A stretch of DNA of 57,951 nt from Acidobacteriota bacterium. Lineage in GTDB: Bacteria; Acidobacteriota; Terriglobia; Bryobacterales; Bryobacteraceae. The notes under the pieces were generated by a model, which had not been told where the DNA came from, did not search any database, and was given only the letters and a program-made list of their open reading frames with translations. Location of the stretch: assembly GCA_025353165.1 (NCBI GenBank), contig JANXRE010000112.1, forward strand, positions 1 to 57,951, written 5' to 3'. Positions 45,601 through 55,339 of this stretch are shown in pieces. Within the stretch, counting starts at the first letter, position 1, and each line of letters opens with the position of its first letter. A program made the position numbers and the translations under genes.

Positions 45601-45939
45601 ATGCCAGTGCCGGCGCCCATTCGTCTATCGAAATCGAAATTCGTCGCCGGCATCCAGTGCTTGAAACGACTCTATTTCCAGGTTCGCCAGCCAGAACTCG
45701 CGGACGAGGTGGACGAAGGCCAAGAGGCTCGTCTTGAGCAGGGACAGGAAGTCGGGCGGCTCGCTCAGAGCAGGTTCTCTGGCGGAGCCCTCGTCGGCTT
45801 TGAGGGCGGGGTTGATCGCCCCAGGAACCGGTGGCGATTGATAGAAGTGAAGTCCTCACTCGAGGTGAAGCCGCATTACCTCTACGACGTCGCTATTCAA
45901 CATCATGTCCTGAGTACTTGCGGTCTGGATATTTCCTGA
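45601..45939 (+). pseudogene. DUF2779 (PD-(D/E)XK-like) protein, deleted and truncated
   Basis: ATG 45601 begins IRLSKSKFVAGIQCLKRLYF, then EGQEARLEQGQEVGRLAQSR, an in-frame gap of about 50 residues after GFEGGVD, and RNRWRLIEVKSSLEVKPHYL with the nuclease-type EVKSS. The frame stops after STCGLDIS where the family has hundreds of residues more. An internal deletion and 3' loss. Confidence 0.75.
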
Positions 45940-46155
45940 ACCGGACCACCGCTCTTGAATGCCTCCCGCCGGACCTGTTCGATGCTGGCGGCAATTCGTT
46001 CCTCGGTACCAAGGATACCGTGCTCGCGCTCGCCCAATTCCTTCTCGATTGCTGCTCTGAGAAAGGCGCTGGGACTGGAATAGCCTCGCAACTTCGCCGC
46101 TGTTTGAACGCGACCATCCGTTGTCGTCAGTCAATCGGATCGTTCGTCCCGGCAT
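45903..46155 (-). pseudogene. ribbon-helix-helix-like protein, frameshifted and 3'-truncated
   Basis: From ATG 46155, MPGRTIRLTDDNG, then after a frameshift near 46110 VQTAAKLRGYSSPSAFLRAA, IEKELGEREHGILGTEERIA and ASIEQVRREAF. This looks like a CopG/RHH-type family whose members are longer. Similarity ends near 45945 at the same point as the convergent DUF2779 fragment. Confidence 0.55.
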
Positions 46156-46210
46156 GGGCCCCTCTATTTCCAAAGGGCATGGCGGAGCGACTTCGGGATG
46201 CTTTCTGTCC

Positions 46211-46516
46211 TCAAAAAGCCTTCGTCAGACGAGCGGCCGACACTTGCGCGGAATCGGCGAGGCTGCGCACGGTATCGCTCACTGTTGTCGCGTTGGTGGT
46301 GAAACAGCGTTGCCGGTCGTCCCAAGCATTCGCGGTCGCAGAGACGCTGCCCGTCTTCAGGTCTAGCGCCGTGGCAGACGGCATGCCGGTGACGGCCACT
46401 GTGGAAGCGGCGATGCCGCCTTCGCTAACGTTGAAACAAGACAGCTGATCGCCGGGAACCAGCGACGTCCGGCCATAAGCGCACGCGGCCATGAGCAAGA
46501 GGAAACACCAGGCCAT
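46211..46516 (-). CDS. small secreted protein
   Basis: A 101-residue protein with a signal peptide (MAWCFLLLMAACAYG) and a threonine/alanine-rich mature part containing two cysteines (QLSCFN and QRCFTTN) that could form one disulfide. No known family. The reading frame is modest and could be spurious. Confidence 0.45.
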   Translation of the reverse strand: MAWCFLLLMAACAYGRTSLVPGDQLSCFNVSEGGIAASTVAVTGMPSATALDLKTGSVSATANAWDDRQRCFTTNATTVSDTVRSLADSAQVSAARLTKAF

Positions 46517-46562
46517 ACGCTTGCCGTATCAGACTCCGAACCGCCCTTGATACACTCGCATC

Positions 46563-47402
46563 TTGCGCCCCTCTGAGTGGATCTACCTCGCGTACTTCGC
46601 CTATGCGGCGGTTCTGAGTTTCCTCTTCCCGCTCGCGCCGCACATGCGATGGCGGACGGTGATGACCGCCACTGTTGTCGCCGCGATCTTCGCGTTACTC
46701 GCGCGGCTGCGCTATTCCATCGTTCGCGACTGGCTCCCGCTGTGCCTCACGCTGCTGGCGTATCGCGAGATGGACTGGTTCACGCCACCGTACAAGGATC
46801 ACCGCTTCGAACACGCGTGGGTCGCGTGGGACCGCGCTCTGCTGCACGACTTCGGCGTACAGAAAGCGATCGAAACTCTGGGGCCATTGCTGCCCGGATA
46901 TCTCGAGCTCTGCTACCTGCTGGTGTACGCTGTCGGATTTTACGGAATCGCCGTGCTGTACTTGCAGAAGAAACGCGAGCGCGTGGATGCGTTCGTCTGC
47001 GTGTATGCGCTAAGTGGACTGTTGTGCTACGCGATGTTCCCGTTCTTCCCTTCCGATCCGCCGCGAACGGTGTTCGGCGCGACTGACCTGCCAAACTTCG
47101 TCACCCCGATCCGTCACCTGAATTTGATGCTGGTGAACGGCGCGGGAATCCATTCGAGCGTGTTCCCAAGCGCGCACGTGAGCACCGGTTTCGGGGCGGC
47201 ATGGGGGCTGAGATGCCTGCTGCCCGAAAGGCCGTGGTTCGGCCGCGCCCTGCTCATCTACGCCATCTCGATGGCGATCGCAACGTTCTACGGCCGGTAC
47301 CACTACGCGGTAGACGCGGTCGCGGGCTCCGCCGTCAGCCTCGTCGCGATCGGCGCCTACTGTGTAATCGCTCGAATGAACTTCACCTCTTCGTCGCGGT
47401 AG
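46563..47402 (+). CDS. PAP2-superfamily membrane phosphatase/transferase
   Basis: A 279-residue integral membrane protein with about six hydrophobic segments. FPSAHVSTGF and GRYHYAVDAV are motifs 2 and 3 of the PAP2_3 group, which contains inositol-phosphorylceramide synthase-like enzymes and phosphatidate phosphatases. TTG start. Overlaps the convergent glycoside hydrolase by 46 bases. Substrate unknown. Confidence 0.87.
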   Translation: MRPSEWIYLAYFAYAAVLSFLFPLAPHMRWRTVMTATVVAAIFALLARLRYSIVRDWLPLCLTLLAYREMDWFTPPYKDHRFEHAWVAWDRALLHDFGVQKAIETLGPLLPGYLELCYLLVYAVGFYGIAVLYLQKKRERVDAFVCVYALSGLLCYAMFPFFPSDPPRTVFGATDLPNFVTPIRHLNLMLVNGAGIHSSVFPSAHVSTGFGAAWGLRCLLPERPWFGRALLIYAISMAIATFYGRYHYAVDAVAGSAVSLVAIGAYCVIARMNFTSSSR

Positions 47403-48451
47403 GGAGTGCCGTCCGTGCGGAACACTTCGTGGAACCAGACGGCAGGCTCGCGATTCACGTAGGGTTTCTGCCACGAGTCCCATGGAAGATACGTCTGCGA
47501 CTTGCCCGCGACGAGCCCCCAGTTGATGGCCGCGACCTTGTACTTCTTTGCGACCGGCAACGTGCCCTGGAAGGTGCTCTTGTTCCCCCGCGCCATGTAC
47601 TCGGTGCAGAGGATGGGTCGCTTTTGCTGCTGCAGCCATTTGATGCGCTTCTCAAATTCCGCCGGCTCGTCGTAGTTGTGAAAGGAAACGACGTCCGACA
47701 GCGCCAACTGAATCGTGTCCATCGACGCGAGCTTGTTCGGGTTAGACCAGTCGCCGTGCCAGACCCCGCTGGTGAGCGGCTGCTTGGGGTGCGCCGCGCG
47801 CGCCCATTCGAAAGCCTTCGGCAACAGATTGAATACCAAATCGTTCTTGTTCTTCGGCTCCAATTTGCCGTAGCTGGAATCGTTGGTGTTATCGGGCTCG
47901 TTCCAGATGTCCCACGCCAGCACGCGCGGGTCGTTGGCGAATGCGCCGACCACGCCCTTCACGTAAGCCTCCAGCCTGGGATATTGCGACGGGTCCTTCA
48001 GAGCATTCGCTCCCGGGCTCTGAACCCAGCCGGAGTTGTGCACGCCGGGCGTGGGAGCGTGCTGCTTGCCCAGTTTCGGAAACGGGTCCCAGCAGGAATC
48101 GAACAGCACGGACATGGGCTGCATTTTATGTTTTGCCGCGATCGAGAGGAACGTATCGATGCGCTTGCGGAATCCGGCGGCGTCCTGCTGCCACGGCAGG
48201 TCGTGCAGGAACACGCGCATGGTGTTCATCCCGATACTCTCCGCCCAGCCCGACTCCAGGTCGATCCTCTTCGGATCGAACGTATCGGCCTGCCACATTT
48301 CCAGTTCGTTAATAGCAGACGCCGGACCGTAGTTGCTCCCGACAAGCCAGGGCTGTTTCGCATACCAGTCCTTCGCGGCATTTTCGGTCCAGCGCGGCGT
48401 TTGCCCGAAAGAAAAAAGGGTTAAAAGGAAAAAAGACGATAAGCCACGCAT
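47357..48451 (-). CDS. secreted GH5-like glycoside hydrolase
   Basis: A 364-residue TIM-barrel hydrolase with signal peptide (LSSFFLLTLFSFG). DIWNEPDN carries the acid/base glutamate, and CTEYMARG the nucleophile glutamate; W..SNYGPASAINELEMW near the start is typical of these clan A-like enzymes. Substrate unknown; beta-glucan or mannan are plausible. The ATG at 48451 was chosen for the signal peptide. Confidence 0.85.
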   Translation of the reverse strand: MRGLSSFFLLTLFSFGQTPRWTENAAKDWYAKQPWLVGSNYGPASAINELEMWQADTFDPKRIDLESGWAESIGMNTMRVFLHDLPWQQDAAGFRKRIDTFLSIAAKHKMQPMSVLFDSCWDPFPKLGKQHAPTPGVHNSGWVQSPGANALKDPSQYPRLEAYVKGVVGAFANDPRVLAWDIWNEPDNTNDSSYGKLEPKNKNDLVFNLLPKAFEWARAAHPKQPLTSGVWHGDWSNPNKLASMDTIQLALSDVVSFHNYDEPAEFEKRIKWLQQQKRPILCTEYMARGNKSTFQGTLPVAKKYKVAAINWGLVAGKSQTYLPWDSWQKPYVNREPAVWFHEVFRTDGTPYRDEEVKFIRAITQ

Positions 48452-48542
48452 TATAAATGGATTGAAATTCGAGTATACTCTTATAATCTGGGACCCCACC
48501 GATGGACACCTCGGATAGACAGAACACTTGGAGGCAATGCGA

Positions 48543-49127
48543 ATGAAAACTCTTGCTACCGCTTGTGCTGGGTTCGCGCTGTTGCTTGCGACCCCGGTTT
48601 TTGCCGACGACGCCGCGGATGCCGCCGCCGAGGCGGCCGCTATGAAGGCGATAAAGTCGATTCCGCTCAACACGAACGCTGGGATTGCGAAGGCTGTCCC
48701 GGGCACGGGGTCCAGCGTTCCCGCCACCGCGGGCGTTCCGGCCCTGATCGGACACTTCATTGTAATTGGACTGGATGAACTTTCGGCGGGGCTACCCTGC
48801 TTCTACTGTGCGCCCGCGCCGGGCGGCGGATTCGGTGTTGCCTTGACGATTCCCATGGGCACCATTCCGACTACGGCGACCTCGCTCGATTACAGCTACA
48901 TGTTCCAGAGCACCGGCACGACCGCAATCTGTACACTGGCCATTGTGCTGATGCAAGGCACCACTGTCCTCGACGCCGCGGCTTTTAATGCCGGAATCTA
49001 TCCAAGCACCTGGATAGTCACGTTCCCCCGCCTCCGTCCGGCCGCTAGCGGACCCGCAACCGCTCATGGACTTGTCTCGTGCGGCGGACCGCACGTCGAT
49101 GTGCATACAAACGTTGTCCTGCAATAG
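48543..49127 (+). CDS. secreted hypothetical protein
   Basis: A 194-residue protein with a clear signal peptide (MKTLATACAGFALLLATPVFA). An alanine-rich linker is followed by a beta-rich domain with four cysteines (PCFYCAP, AICTLA, SCGGPH). GGAGG precedes the ATG by seven bases. No family recognised; divergent from the GH5-like gene. Confidence 0.75.
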   Translation: MKTLATACAGFALLLATPVFADDAADAAAEAAAMKAIKSIPLNTNAGIAKAVPGTGSSVPATAGVPALIGHFIVIGLDELSAGLPCFYCAPAPGGGFGVALTIPMGTIPTTATSLDYSYMFQSTGTTAICTLAIVLMQGTTVLDAAAFNAGIYPSTWIVTFPRLRPAASGPATAHGLVSCGGPHVDVHTNVVLQ

Positions 49128-49130
49128 CGA

Positions 49131-50009
49131 TTAAGGGCCTTTTATGAGGTCGCGGTGGGATTCCTTCACACGGTAGCCCGCCTTCTCCAAAAGCCGTTTG
49201 ATCTCGTGGGCCATCATCACGGAGCGGTGATGGCCCCCCGTACAGCCGAACGAGATGGTGAGATAGCTCTTACCTTCCTGAATGTAGTGCGGCAAGAGAT
49301 AAATCAGCAATTGCGAGATCTTGTCGATGAACTCCACCGTCTGCGGAAACGAGCGGATATAGCGCGCGACCTGCGGATGGCGGCCGCTCAGATTCTTGAA
49401 TTGCGGAATGTAGTTAGGGTTCGGCAAAAATCGAACGTCGAAAACCAGGTCGCTGTCCGCCGGAACGCCGTGGCGGAACCCAAAACTGGTGATGGAGACG
49501 ATGATGTTCGATTCGTCGCGGCTCCCGTGGAACTTCTCGCCGATCAGTTCGCGCAGCTCATGCACGTTGAACTTCGAAGTGTCGATAATGTGATCGGCGA
49601 TATTGCGGATGGGCTCGAGCGCGCGCTTTTCGGCGCGGATGCTGCGGAGAACGGAGCGTTCGCCGCCGAGCGGATGCGGACGCCGAGTCTCGCTGTAGCG
49701 GCGTATCAGCGCATTGTCGTCGGCTTCGAGGAATACGAGAGCAATGGCGAAGCGGCGCTTCAGCGAACGCACGAGGGCCGGGAATTTCTTTAGCTTCTCG
49801 CCCTCGCGGATGTCCACAACCAGGGCGGCGCGGCGGGTCGTTGGAGCGTCGCGCGTCAACTCGGCGAATTTCGGAATCAGGTCGACCGGAAGGTTATCGA
49901 CGGAGTAGTAACCCAGGTCTTCGAACGAGCGGAGAACCGTTCCCTTCCCCGACCCGCTCATGCCGGTAATGATGACCAGGGCCGGACTGCGGTCCTCGGG
50001 CGGTTTCAT
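49131..50009 (-). CDS. rapZ: RNase adapter protein RapZ
   Basis: A 292-residue nucleotide-binding protein of the RapZ/YvcJ family. The Walker A motif ITGMSGSGKGT is at about 14-24; the C-terminal domain has FDVRFLPNPNYIP and FGCTGGHHRSV. In enterobacteria RapZ directs RNase E to GlmZ; elsewhere the role is less clear. ATG 50009 overlaps the hpf stop (ATGA). Last gene of the sigma-54 block. Confidence 0.95.
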   Translation of the reverse strand: MKPPEDRSPALVIITGMSGSGKGTVLRSFEDLGYYSVDNLPVDLIPKFAELTRDAPTTRRAALVVDIREGEKLKKFPALVRSLKRRFAIALVFLEADDNALIRRYSETRRPHPLGGERSVLRSIRAEKRALEPIRNIADHIIDTSKFNVHELRELIGEKFHGSRDESNIIVSITSFGFRHGVPADSDLVFDVRFLPNPNYIPQFKNLSGRHPQVARYIRSFPQTVEFIDKISQLLIYLLPHYIQEGKSYLTISFGCTGGHHRSVMMAHEIKRLLEKAGYRVKESHRDLIKGP

Positions 50010-50566
50010 CCTTCGATCAGGTCGAAGCTGCCGTCCGCTCGCCGGATGAGGACCGACACACAATCCTTCTGGGCGTCGCGGTACACGACGTAATCGCGGC
50101 CTTCGACGGCGATCATCGCTTCGTCGAGCGTCATGGGCTTGCGGCGATCGTGATGATCGACGCGGAAGACTTTGGGCGCCTCGTCATCTTCGACCGCTTC
50201 GGCGGGCGCCGGCATGGCGGCTTCGGCCACGGCGGCTCCGGCGATGGTTTGGTCTTTCGGCTCGCGCCGCGTATCGCGCCACTTCTCACGCAGGTCGTGG
50301 AGTTTCTCCTCCACTTTGTCCACGGCGATCGTGACCGCCGTGAATACGTCGGCGCCGGACCCGAAGCCCACAACCTGCTTGTCGTAGTAATTCACGGTGA
50401 GCCTGGCGTTGGTAAGATGGCGCTCGGTGTTGATGGCAACGTGCGCCTGTTTGTCGTCTCCTTTCGGGTGGTCGATCATCTTCGATAACTTGGCTAACTT
50501 CGCGTCGAGCTTGCGCTGCTGATCGGCGGGTAAGTCGCCGTGCTTGCCAGTATAGGTAATGTTCAT
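50006..50566 (-). CDS. hpf: ribosome hibernation promoting factor, long form
   Basis: A 186-residue long-type HPF. The N-terminal S30AE domain (about 1-105) begins MNITYTGKH; a linker of alanine and acidic residues leads to the C-terminal dimerisation domain (VFRVDHHDRRKPMTLDEAMI... FDLIEG). Long HPF joins two 70S ribosomes into 100S particles by itself. Placed between rpoN and rapZ, as in many bacteria. Confidence 0.96.
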   Translation of the reverse strand: MNITYTGKHGDLPADQQRKLDAKLAKLSKMIDHPKGDDKQAHVAINTERHLTNARLTVNYYDKQVVGFGSGADVFTAVTIAVDKVEEKLHDLREKWRDTRREPKDQTIAGAAVAEAAMPAPAEAVEDDEAPKVFRVDHHDRRKPMTLDEAMIAVEGRDYVVYRDAQKDCVSVLIRRADGSFDLIEG

Positions 50567-50589
50567 GATTACCTCCGGTTTGGAGATTT

Positions 50590-52182
50590 TTAGTTCCGGT
50601 CTCGCCGCTGATGGGTGGACGGAATCTTCATGTCTTCGCGATACTTCGCGACAGTGCGTCTGGTCACTTGTATTCCCTCCCCCTGCAGCCGTTCGGTGAT
50701 CTGCTCGTCGGTGAGAGGATGATGGCCATCTTCCTCCTCAATCATTTTCTTCACGCGGCGTTTCAAGATCAACAACGGAGTGCCCGCCCCCGACGGTCCC
50801 TGGACAGCCTCCGAGAAAAAGACCCGCAGCTCGAACACGCCTTGCGGGGTATGGGCGTACTTGCCGGCGACCGCGCGGCTAACGGTGGATGGATGGACGC
50901 CGATTTCCTCGGCGATTTCCTTGATCATCATCGGCTTCAAGGTGTCGATGCCGAGTTCGAGAAAGTCGGTCTGCCGCCGAACGATGGATTGGCACACTCT
51001 CAGAATGGTGTGCTTGCGCTGCTCGATATTCTTCATCAATTGCAGCGCCGCCTGGTAGCGGTCCTTCACGTAATTGCGGACTTCTTTACTGGGCTCGGTA
51101 TCGCGGTCGAGCATCCGGCGATACTGCCCGTTGAGCCGCAGTTGAGGGATTTCGTCGTCGTTCAACTGGATTACGTAGTCTTCGCCATCTTTGGTGATGT
51201 AGACGTCGGGCTCGATGATGCGCGCGCCGGGGCCCGAGTAGCGCATTCCCGGACGGGGATCCAGGGTGGTGATTACCGAGAGCGCAATCTGGATGTGCTC
51301 GGGAGGGCGGCCGAGGCCCTTCGCGATCTCCCGGTACTGGCGCCGCTCTAGCAGATGCAGATGATTCTGAATGATCTGCCACGCGACGCTGCTGCGGGCA
51401 TTCCGGCTGTCCAATTGAATCAGCAGGCATTCCTGCAGCGTGCGCGCGCCAACGCCGGCGGGGTCCAAGGTCTGCACAAACCGCAAGGCCTCTTCCACGT
51501 CGGCGACGGAGTGTTCCCCGCCCGAGGCCAGCTCTTCGAGGCTCGCGGTGAGATATCCGTTTTCGTCGAGATTGCCGATGATGGTGTCGGCGGCATCGCG
51601 CGCCGCCTCCGGCATGAGGAGAACCGCTAACTGCTGGTGGAGGTAGTCGGCCAGGGTGACCGGGGAAGACAGGAAAGTCTCGAACGAAGGCTTTTCGAAG
51701 TTTTCCGAAGCCGGACTTTTATAGCCGGGATCCAGGTACTCGTCGAAGTAGGTCCCGAAGTCGATTTCGTCGAACGGATCGGATTCCGTCTTGGGAGTTT
51801 CTGCTGCTTCGGCCTCACCGGCTGCCGGCGTCTGGACGGCGGCGCTCATGTGCGCACCATCGACGTTGGCGAACTCGGCGATATCGGCGTCGGTATCGGC
51901 GTTTCTGGGTTCGTTGGGGTTATCCATCACGTCGCGGATGGACTGGTCGGCCGGCTCCAGTACGCGTTCCCGTTCGAGAAGGGATTGAAGCTCCTCGGGG
52001 GTCAACTCGTCGCCGCCTTCCGTGCCGTCTTCGAGCACGGGATTCTGGGCGATTTCCGAGAGGATCATGTCCTTGAGCTCCAGCCGGTTGAGCTGGAGGA
52101 CCGTCACCATCTGGACGAGCCCAGGCGTTAGAATCTGCTTCTGCGCGACCCGAAGCTGCAGTCTAGGCGAAAGCGAACTCAT
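50590..52182 (-). CDS. rpoN: RNA polymerase sigma-54 factor
   Basis: A 530-residue sigma-54. Region I is LRVAQKQILTPGLVQMVTVL; an acidic region II with EIDFGTYFDEYLD follows; the core-binding and helix-turn-helix domains are present and the RpoN box appears as VTRRTVAKYREDM near the C-terminus. It needs AAA+ activators, none in this window. Directly upstream of hpf by 23 bases. Confidence 0.97.
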   Translation of the reverse strand: MSSLSPRLQLRVAQKQILTPGLVQMVTVLQLNRLELKDMILSEIAQNPVLEDGTEGGDELTPEELQSLLERERVLEPADQSIRDVMDNPNEPRNADTDADIAEFANVDGAHMSAAVQTPAAGEAEAAETPKTESDPFDEIDFGTYFDEYLDPGYKSPASENFEKPSFETFLSSPVTLADYLHQQLAVLLMPEAARDAADTIIGNLDENGYLTASLEELASGGEHSVADVEEALRFVQTLDPAGVGARTLQECLLIQLDSRNARSSVAWQIIQNHLHLLERRQYREIAKGLGRPPEHIQIALSVITTLDPRPGMRYSGPGARIIEPDVYITKDGEDYVIQLNDDEIPQLRLNGQYRRMLDRDTEPSKEVRNYVKDRYQAALQLMKNIEQRKHTILRVCQSIVRRQTDFLELGIDTLKPMMIKEIAEEIGVHPSTVSRAVAGKYAHTPQGVFELRVFFSEAVQGPSGAGTPLLILKRRVKKMIEEEDGHHPLTDEQITERLQGEGIQVTRRTVAKYREDMKIPSTHQRRDRN

Positions 52183-52214
52183 CTATGCACCATGATATCG
52201 AAGTCTCGAAGTCC

Positions 52215-52274
52215 GGGGACAGACGGATCTGTCCACTTCGCAAAAAGCGCTTCGGGACAGATTCGTCTGTCCCC
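52215..52274. repeat. REP-like palindrome in lptB-rpoN gap
   Basis: Arms 52215-52234 (GGGGACAGACGGATCTGTCC) and 52255-52274 are inverted repeats with one mismatch, separated by 20 bases. Each arm is itself a small palindrome (GGACAGA..TCTGTCC). It lies between the lptB stop and the rpoN start inside an otherwise tight operon. The word GGGGACAGACG also occurs at 45548-45558. Confidence 0.88.
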
Positions 52275-52285
52275 TGCGGCGGGCA

Positions 52286-53038
52286 TCAGGCGGCTCCCAG
52301 GTTGAAATTCTCGCCCAGGTAAATGCGCTTCACTTCGGGGTCGCTACCCAGCGCTTCGGGCGATCCGGCGCGGAAGATTCTTCCGTTGTTGATGATGTAG
52401 GCGCGATCCGTCACCGCCAGCGTTTCCCGCACGTTGTGGTCGGTGACGAGGATTCCGATGCCGGAACGTTTTAGCTCAAAAATGATTTTTTGCAGCTCGA
52501 GCACCTGGATAGGATCGATGCCTGAAAACGGCTCGTCGAGCAGCAGAAAGCTGGGGCTGATGACCAGCGACCGGGCGATCTCCACGCGGCGCCGCTCGCC
52601 GCCGGAGAGCGCGAAGCCCTTGTTGTGGCGGACCGTGTCGAGGCCGAGCTGATCGACGAGCTGATTCATCCGATCGCGCCGCTCGCGGCCCGACAGCGGC
52701 AGCGTTTCGAGGATGGCCATCAGGTTGTCTTCCACCGAAAGCTTGCGAAAAACCGAGGGCTCCTGCGGAAGATAGCTGATGCCGCGGCGCGCGCGCTGGT
52801 ACATCGCGAGATCGGTGACGTCCTCGTCGTCCAGGAGAACGCGGCCCGAATCCGGCGTAATGAGACCGACGATCATGTAGAAGGATGTCGTCTTGCCGGC
52901 CCCGTTGGGACCGAGCAGCCCCACCACTTCGCCCTGCTCCACCGAAACCGACACGTCGTCCACGACCTTGCGGCCGCGGTAGGCTTTCGAAATCTCGACC
53001 GTCTTGAGGGTGTGGCGCCGATTCGAGGGGACGGTCAT
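52286..53038 (-). CDS. lptB: lipopolysaccharide export ABC ATPase
   Basis: A 250-residue ATPase that powers LPS extraction from the inner membrane. Walker [10 protein letters not shown] (about 40-48), signature LSGGERRR and Walker B FLLLDEPF are intact, with the family-specific [13 protein letters not shown]. Start ATG overlaps the upstream LptC/LptA stop (ATGA). LptF/G are not in the window. Confidence 0.97.
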   Translation of the reverse strand: MTVPSNRRHTLKTVEISKAYRGRKVVDDVSVSVEQGEVVGLLGPNGAGKTTSFYMIVGLITPDSGRVLLDDEDVTDLAMYQRARRGISYLPQEPSVFRKLSVEDNLMAILETLPLSGRERRDRMNQLVDQLGLDTVRHNKGFALSGGERRRVEIARSLVISPSFLLLDEPFSGIDPIQVLELQKIIFELKRSGIGILVTDHNVRETLAVTDRAYIINNGRIFRAGSPEALGSDPEVKRIYLGENFNLGAA

Positions 53039-55317
53039 TTTTTCCGCCGGATGACGCTCTCGGAGCGTTGCGATTCAGCGCCGTTCACCAGCAGCCTATC
53101 ATCGATCGTAAAGTAGGTCAATTCACGCCCTTTCGTTGTTCCCTTCACGCTGTCGACCATCTGCGGATGGCCTCCGGTGAGAAAGATTCTCTGGTCCGCG
53201 GTGTAATACTCGGCGTGCTCGGAGGAGCTGACGCGGGTCCTGCCCGGCGACGATTGATCGATGGCGACCGCGCCGTCGGCGATCGCTTTGTCGAGCGAGG
53301 AGTCGGATTTCGCATCCTTGAGATACGCCTTGATCTCGCGCGCCTTCACCACCAGGTTCGGGCGGCTCAGGACCGCACCGCCGGTGTAATCGGCCATGCG
53401 GTCGTCATCGATGTAGACCATCGCCGGCGCGCGCACAACCGTAAAGATGGAGACCTGTTTCTCTTTCGGGAGCGGATTTCCGTCCTTGTCTTTTTTCGAC
53501 TTGTCGACGAACTGGCTCACCACCGTGCCGCTCGCGCGCATCGCGCCGTTGTCGCGGTCGAAGTCGATTCGATCCGCCTCCACGCGGTTGCCTCCCTGCC
53601 ACGCCACGGCATTACCCTGGTAATGGATTTGCAGGTTGCTGTCGGCGGTCGTCATGTGGTCGGCCTTGGCCTGCATGGGCTGGTCGCCCGAGAGCATGGC
53701 CGGATTGGAGTCCTGCTTCTTGTCGGGCAGGCGGGTGGAGTTGACGTGGCCGTCGGCGACCACGTCCCCGCTTTTCTGATTCATGACAATGCGGTCGGCG
53801 GCGGTGGATCCGGTTGAATCGAAGACGCGCGCCGAACCGGAGAGGGTCATCCTATCCTTGGCCTGGTCAAGACTGGCGTTGTCCGCCCGCGCTTTGTGGT
53901 CCCCCTCTTCGTACCGAAAGTCTACGCCTTGCTCGAGGGAGGATATCTGCTGCGTCTGGGGGTCGAAACGAGCAAACAGGTCGCGGCTCCCGGTGAGCCT
54001 GGGCGGCCGTTTTTCGTCTTTCTTCCGGGGTGGGTATTCCGTACGGGTGTGGACGTTCACCGATTTGAAGGTGTCGATGGTGTTGTTCGGGCCGTAGACG
54101 ATCCACATGTAGTCGCCCTGGAGCAATCGGCGCGGCTCGCCCGGCCGGTTGGGGATGAACTCGAGCGTGCCGGGCGCTTGGGCCTCGACGTTCGCGATCT
54201 CCTTTCCTCCGGGGCGCATGCGCATCTGGATGGTGTCGGATTTTAGAATCCGGGTGTCGGGCAGGTTGGCGCCCTTGGCCGCGAGGGGCGTCGATTCGAC
54301 CACGGCGTTGCCGATGGCGAGCGCCAGGGTCAGGTTGCTCTGGTGGCCGGATGCGGCAAAGTCCATGGTGGAGCGGTCCGAGGTCACCCGCGTCTTGCCG
54401 GTCTCGGAGGTGGAGACAAGGCGGGCGTTGTGCGCGCCTTCGATGCGGGTCACCTGGCCGTCCTCGTCCATGAGCATGGTGAGGGCGTCGGCGCCGTACT
54501 CGACTTTTCGATCGGGATCGTCCTGGATTCCCGACGCGTTTTGCGCTTCCACTCTGCGGATCACACCTTTTTCAAGGGTGACCAGGGCCGGCCCGGCCGA
54601 GTCCATGCGCAGGGTATCGCGGGTGAGCTTCGCCGATGGGCTTAGGGCGACGTTGGCGTCCCGCTCGCGGTAGACCAAGTCGGTGGTTTCGATGTGCATG
54701 GGCGGTTTCGCGCCATCGATCTTGCGCCAGTTCAGGGCCACCTGGCTCTTCAGATGCAACTCGCGGGTGTTCGGGTCGTACTCCGCGCCGACGGCTTTTC
54801 CGTCGCTTTTAGCAAAGCCGAAGGTGGCTTCGCGATCCGTGGAGGCTTTGCCGGTCTTGGTGTCGAAGCGGACGCCCGAGGATACGATTCTCACGAGCCG
54901 GCCGGCGGGCGGTTCGTCGCCGGTGGGCACACCCATGGTGATCTGCACCTCGCCGTCGGAGAACATGGTCCCCGCTTCGGCGTCGTATTCGGCTTTGGCG
55001 CTGGTGACCTGGTCGGCGGTCCGGCCGCAGTCCTTGAAGAGCATGAGGCCGACGTCCTCGAGTTGCATGTGGGCCGGGTGGCCGGGCTGTTCGGCCTCCT
55101 GGCGGAAACGCTTGGCGCGCGCTTCGAACACTGGGCACCCGCCCTCGTTGTGGCGGTAATGCCAGCCCTCGGCGGTTCCTTCCAGGCCGCCTTGCAGGGG
55201 CTTCACCGGGGGAGGCGCGTCACGGCGGGCGCGCTCCACGCCGGCGTAATAGGTGGAGACTACGGCGAACATTATTAAAAGGATGGCGGCCAGGATGAGC
55301 CACCGGGTACGACGCAT
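53035..55317 (-). CDS. LptC-LptA-type fusion protein of LPS transport
   Basis: A 760-residue protein with one N-terminal membrane anchor (about 5-26, [20 protein letters not shown]) followed by long beta-jellyroll stretches of LptC and OstA/LptA type. Repeated patterns such as [20 protein letters not shown] and [20 protein letters not shown] mark OstA units near the C-terminus. E. coli uses separate LptC (191) and LptA (185); this protein is four times as long. Its stop overlaps lptB. It should form part of the periplasmic LPS bridge. Confidence 0.85.
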   Translation of the reverse strand: MRRTRWLILAAILLIMFAVVSTYYAGVERARRDAPPPVKPLQGGLEGTAEGWHYRHNEGGCPVFEARAKRFRQEAEQPGHPAHMQLEDVGLMLFKDCGRTADQVTSAKAEYDAEAGTMFSDGEVQITMGVPTGDEPPAGRLVRIVSSGVRFDTKTGKASTDREATFGFAKSDGKAVGAEYDPNTRELHLKSQVALNWRKIDGAKPPMHIETTDLVYRERDANVALSPSAKLTRDTLRMDSAGPALVTLEKGVIRRVEAQNASGIQDDPDRKVEYGADALTMLMDEDGQVTRIEGAHNARLVSTSETGKTRVTSDRSTMDFAASGHQSNLTLALAIGNAVVESTPLAAKGANLPDTRILKSDTIQMRMRPGGKEIANVEAQAPGTLEFIPNRPGEPRRLLQGDYMWIVYGPNNTIDTFKSVNVHTRTEYPPRKKDEKRPPRLTGSRDLFARFDPQTQQISSLEQGVDFRYEEGDHKARADNASLDQAKDRMTLSGSARVFDSTGSTAADRIVMNQKSGDVVADGHVNSTRLPDKKQDSNPAMLSGDQPMQAKADHMTTADSNLQIHYQGNAVAWQGGNRVEADRIDFDRDNGAMRASGTVVSQFVDKSKKDKDGNPLPKEKQVSIFTVVRAPAMVYIDDDRMADYTGGAVLSRPNLVVKAREIKAYLKDAKSDSSLDKAIADGAVAIDQSSPGRTRVSSSEHAEYYTADQRIFLTGGHPQMVDSVKGTTKGRELTYFTIDDRLLVNGAESQRSESVIRRKK

Positions 55318-55339
55318 ATTCTACCTCCCAGGATAACGT

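Noticed and set aside
47201-48424. Plus-strand open frame of 407 codons
   Set aside because: Antisense to the GH5-like gene; the PAP2 gene ends in another frame at 47402.
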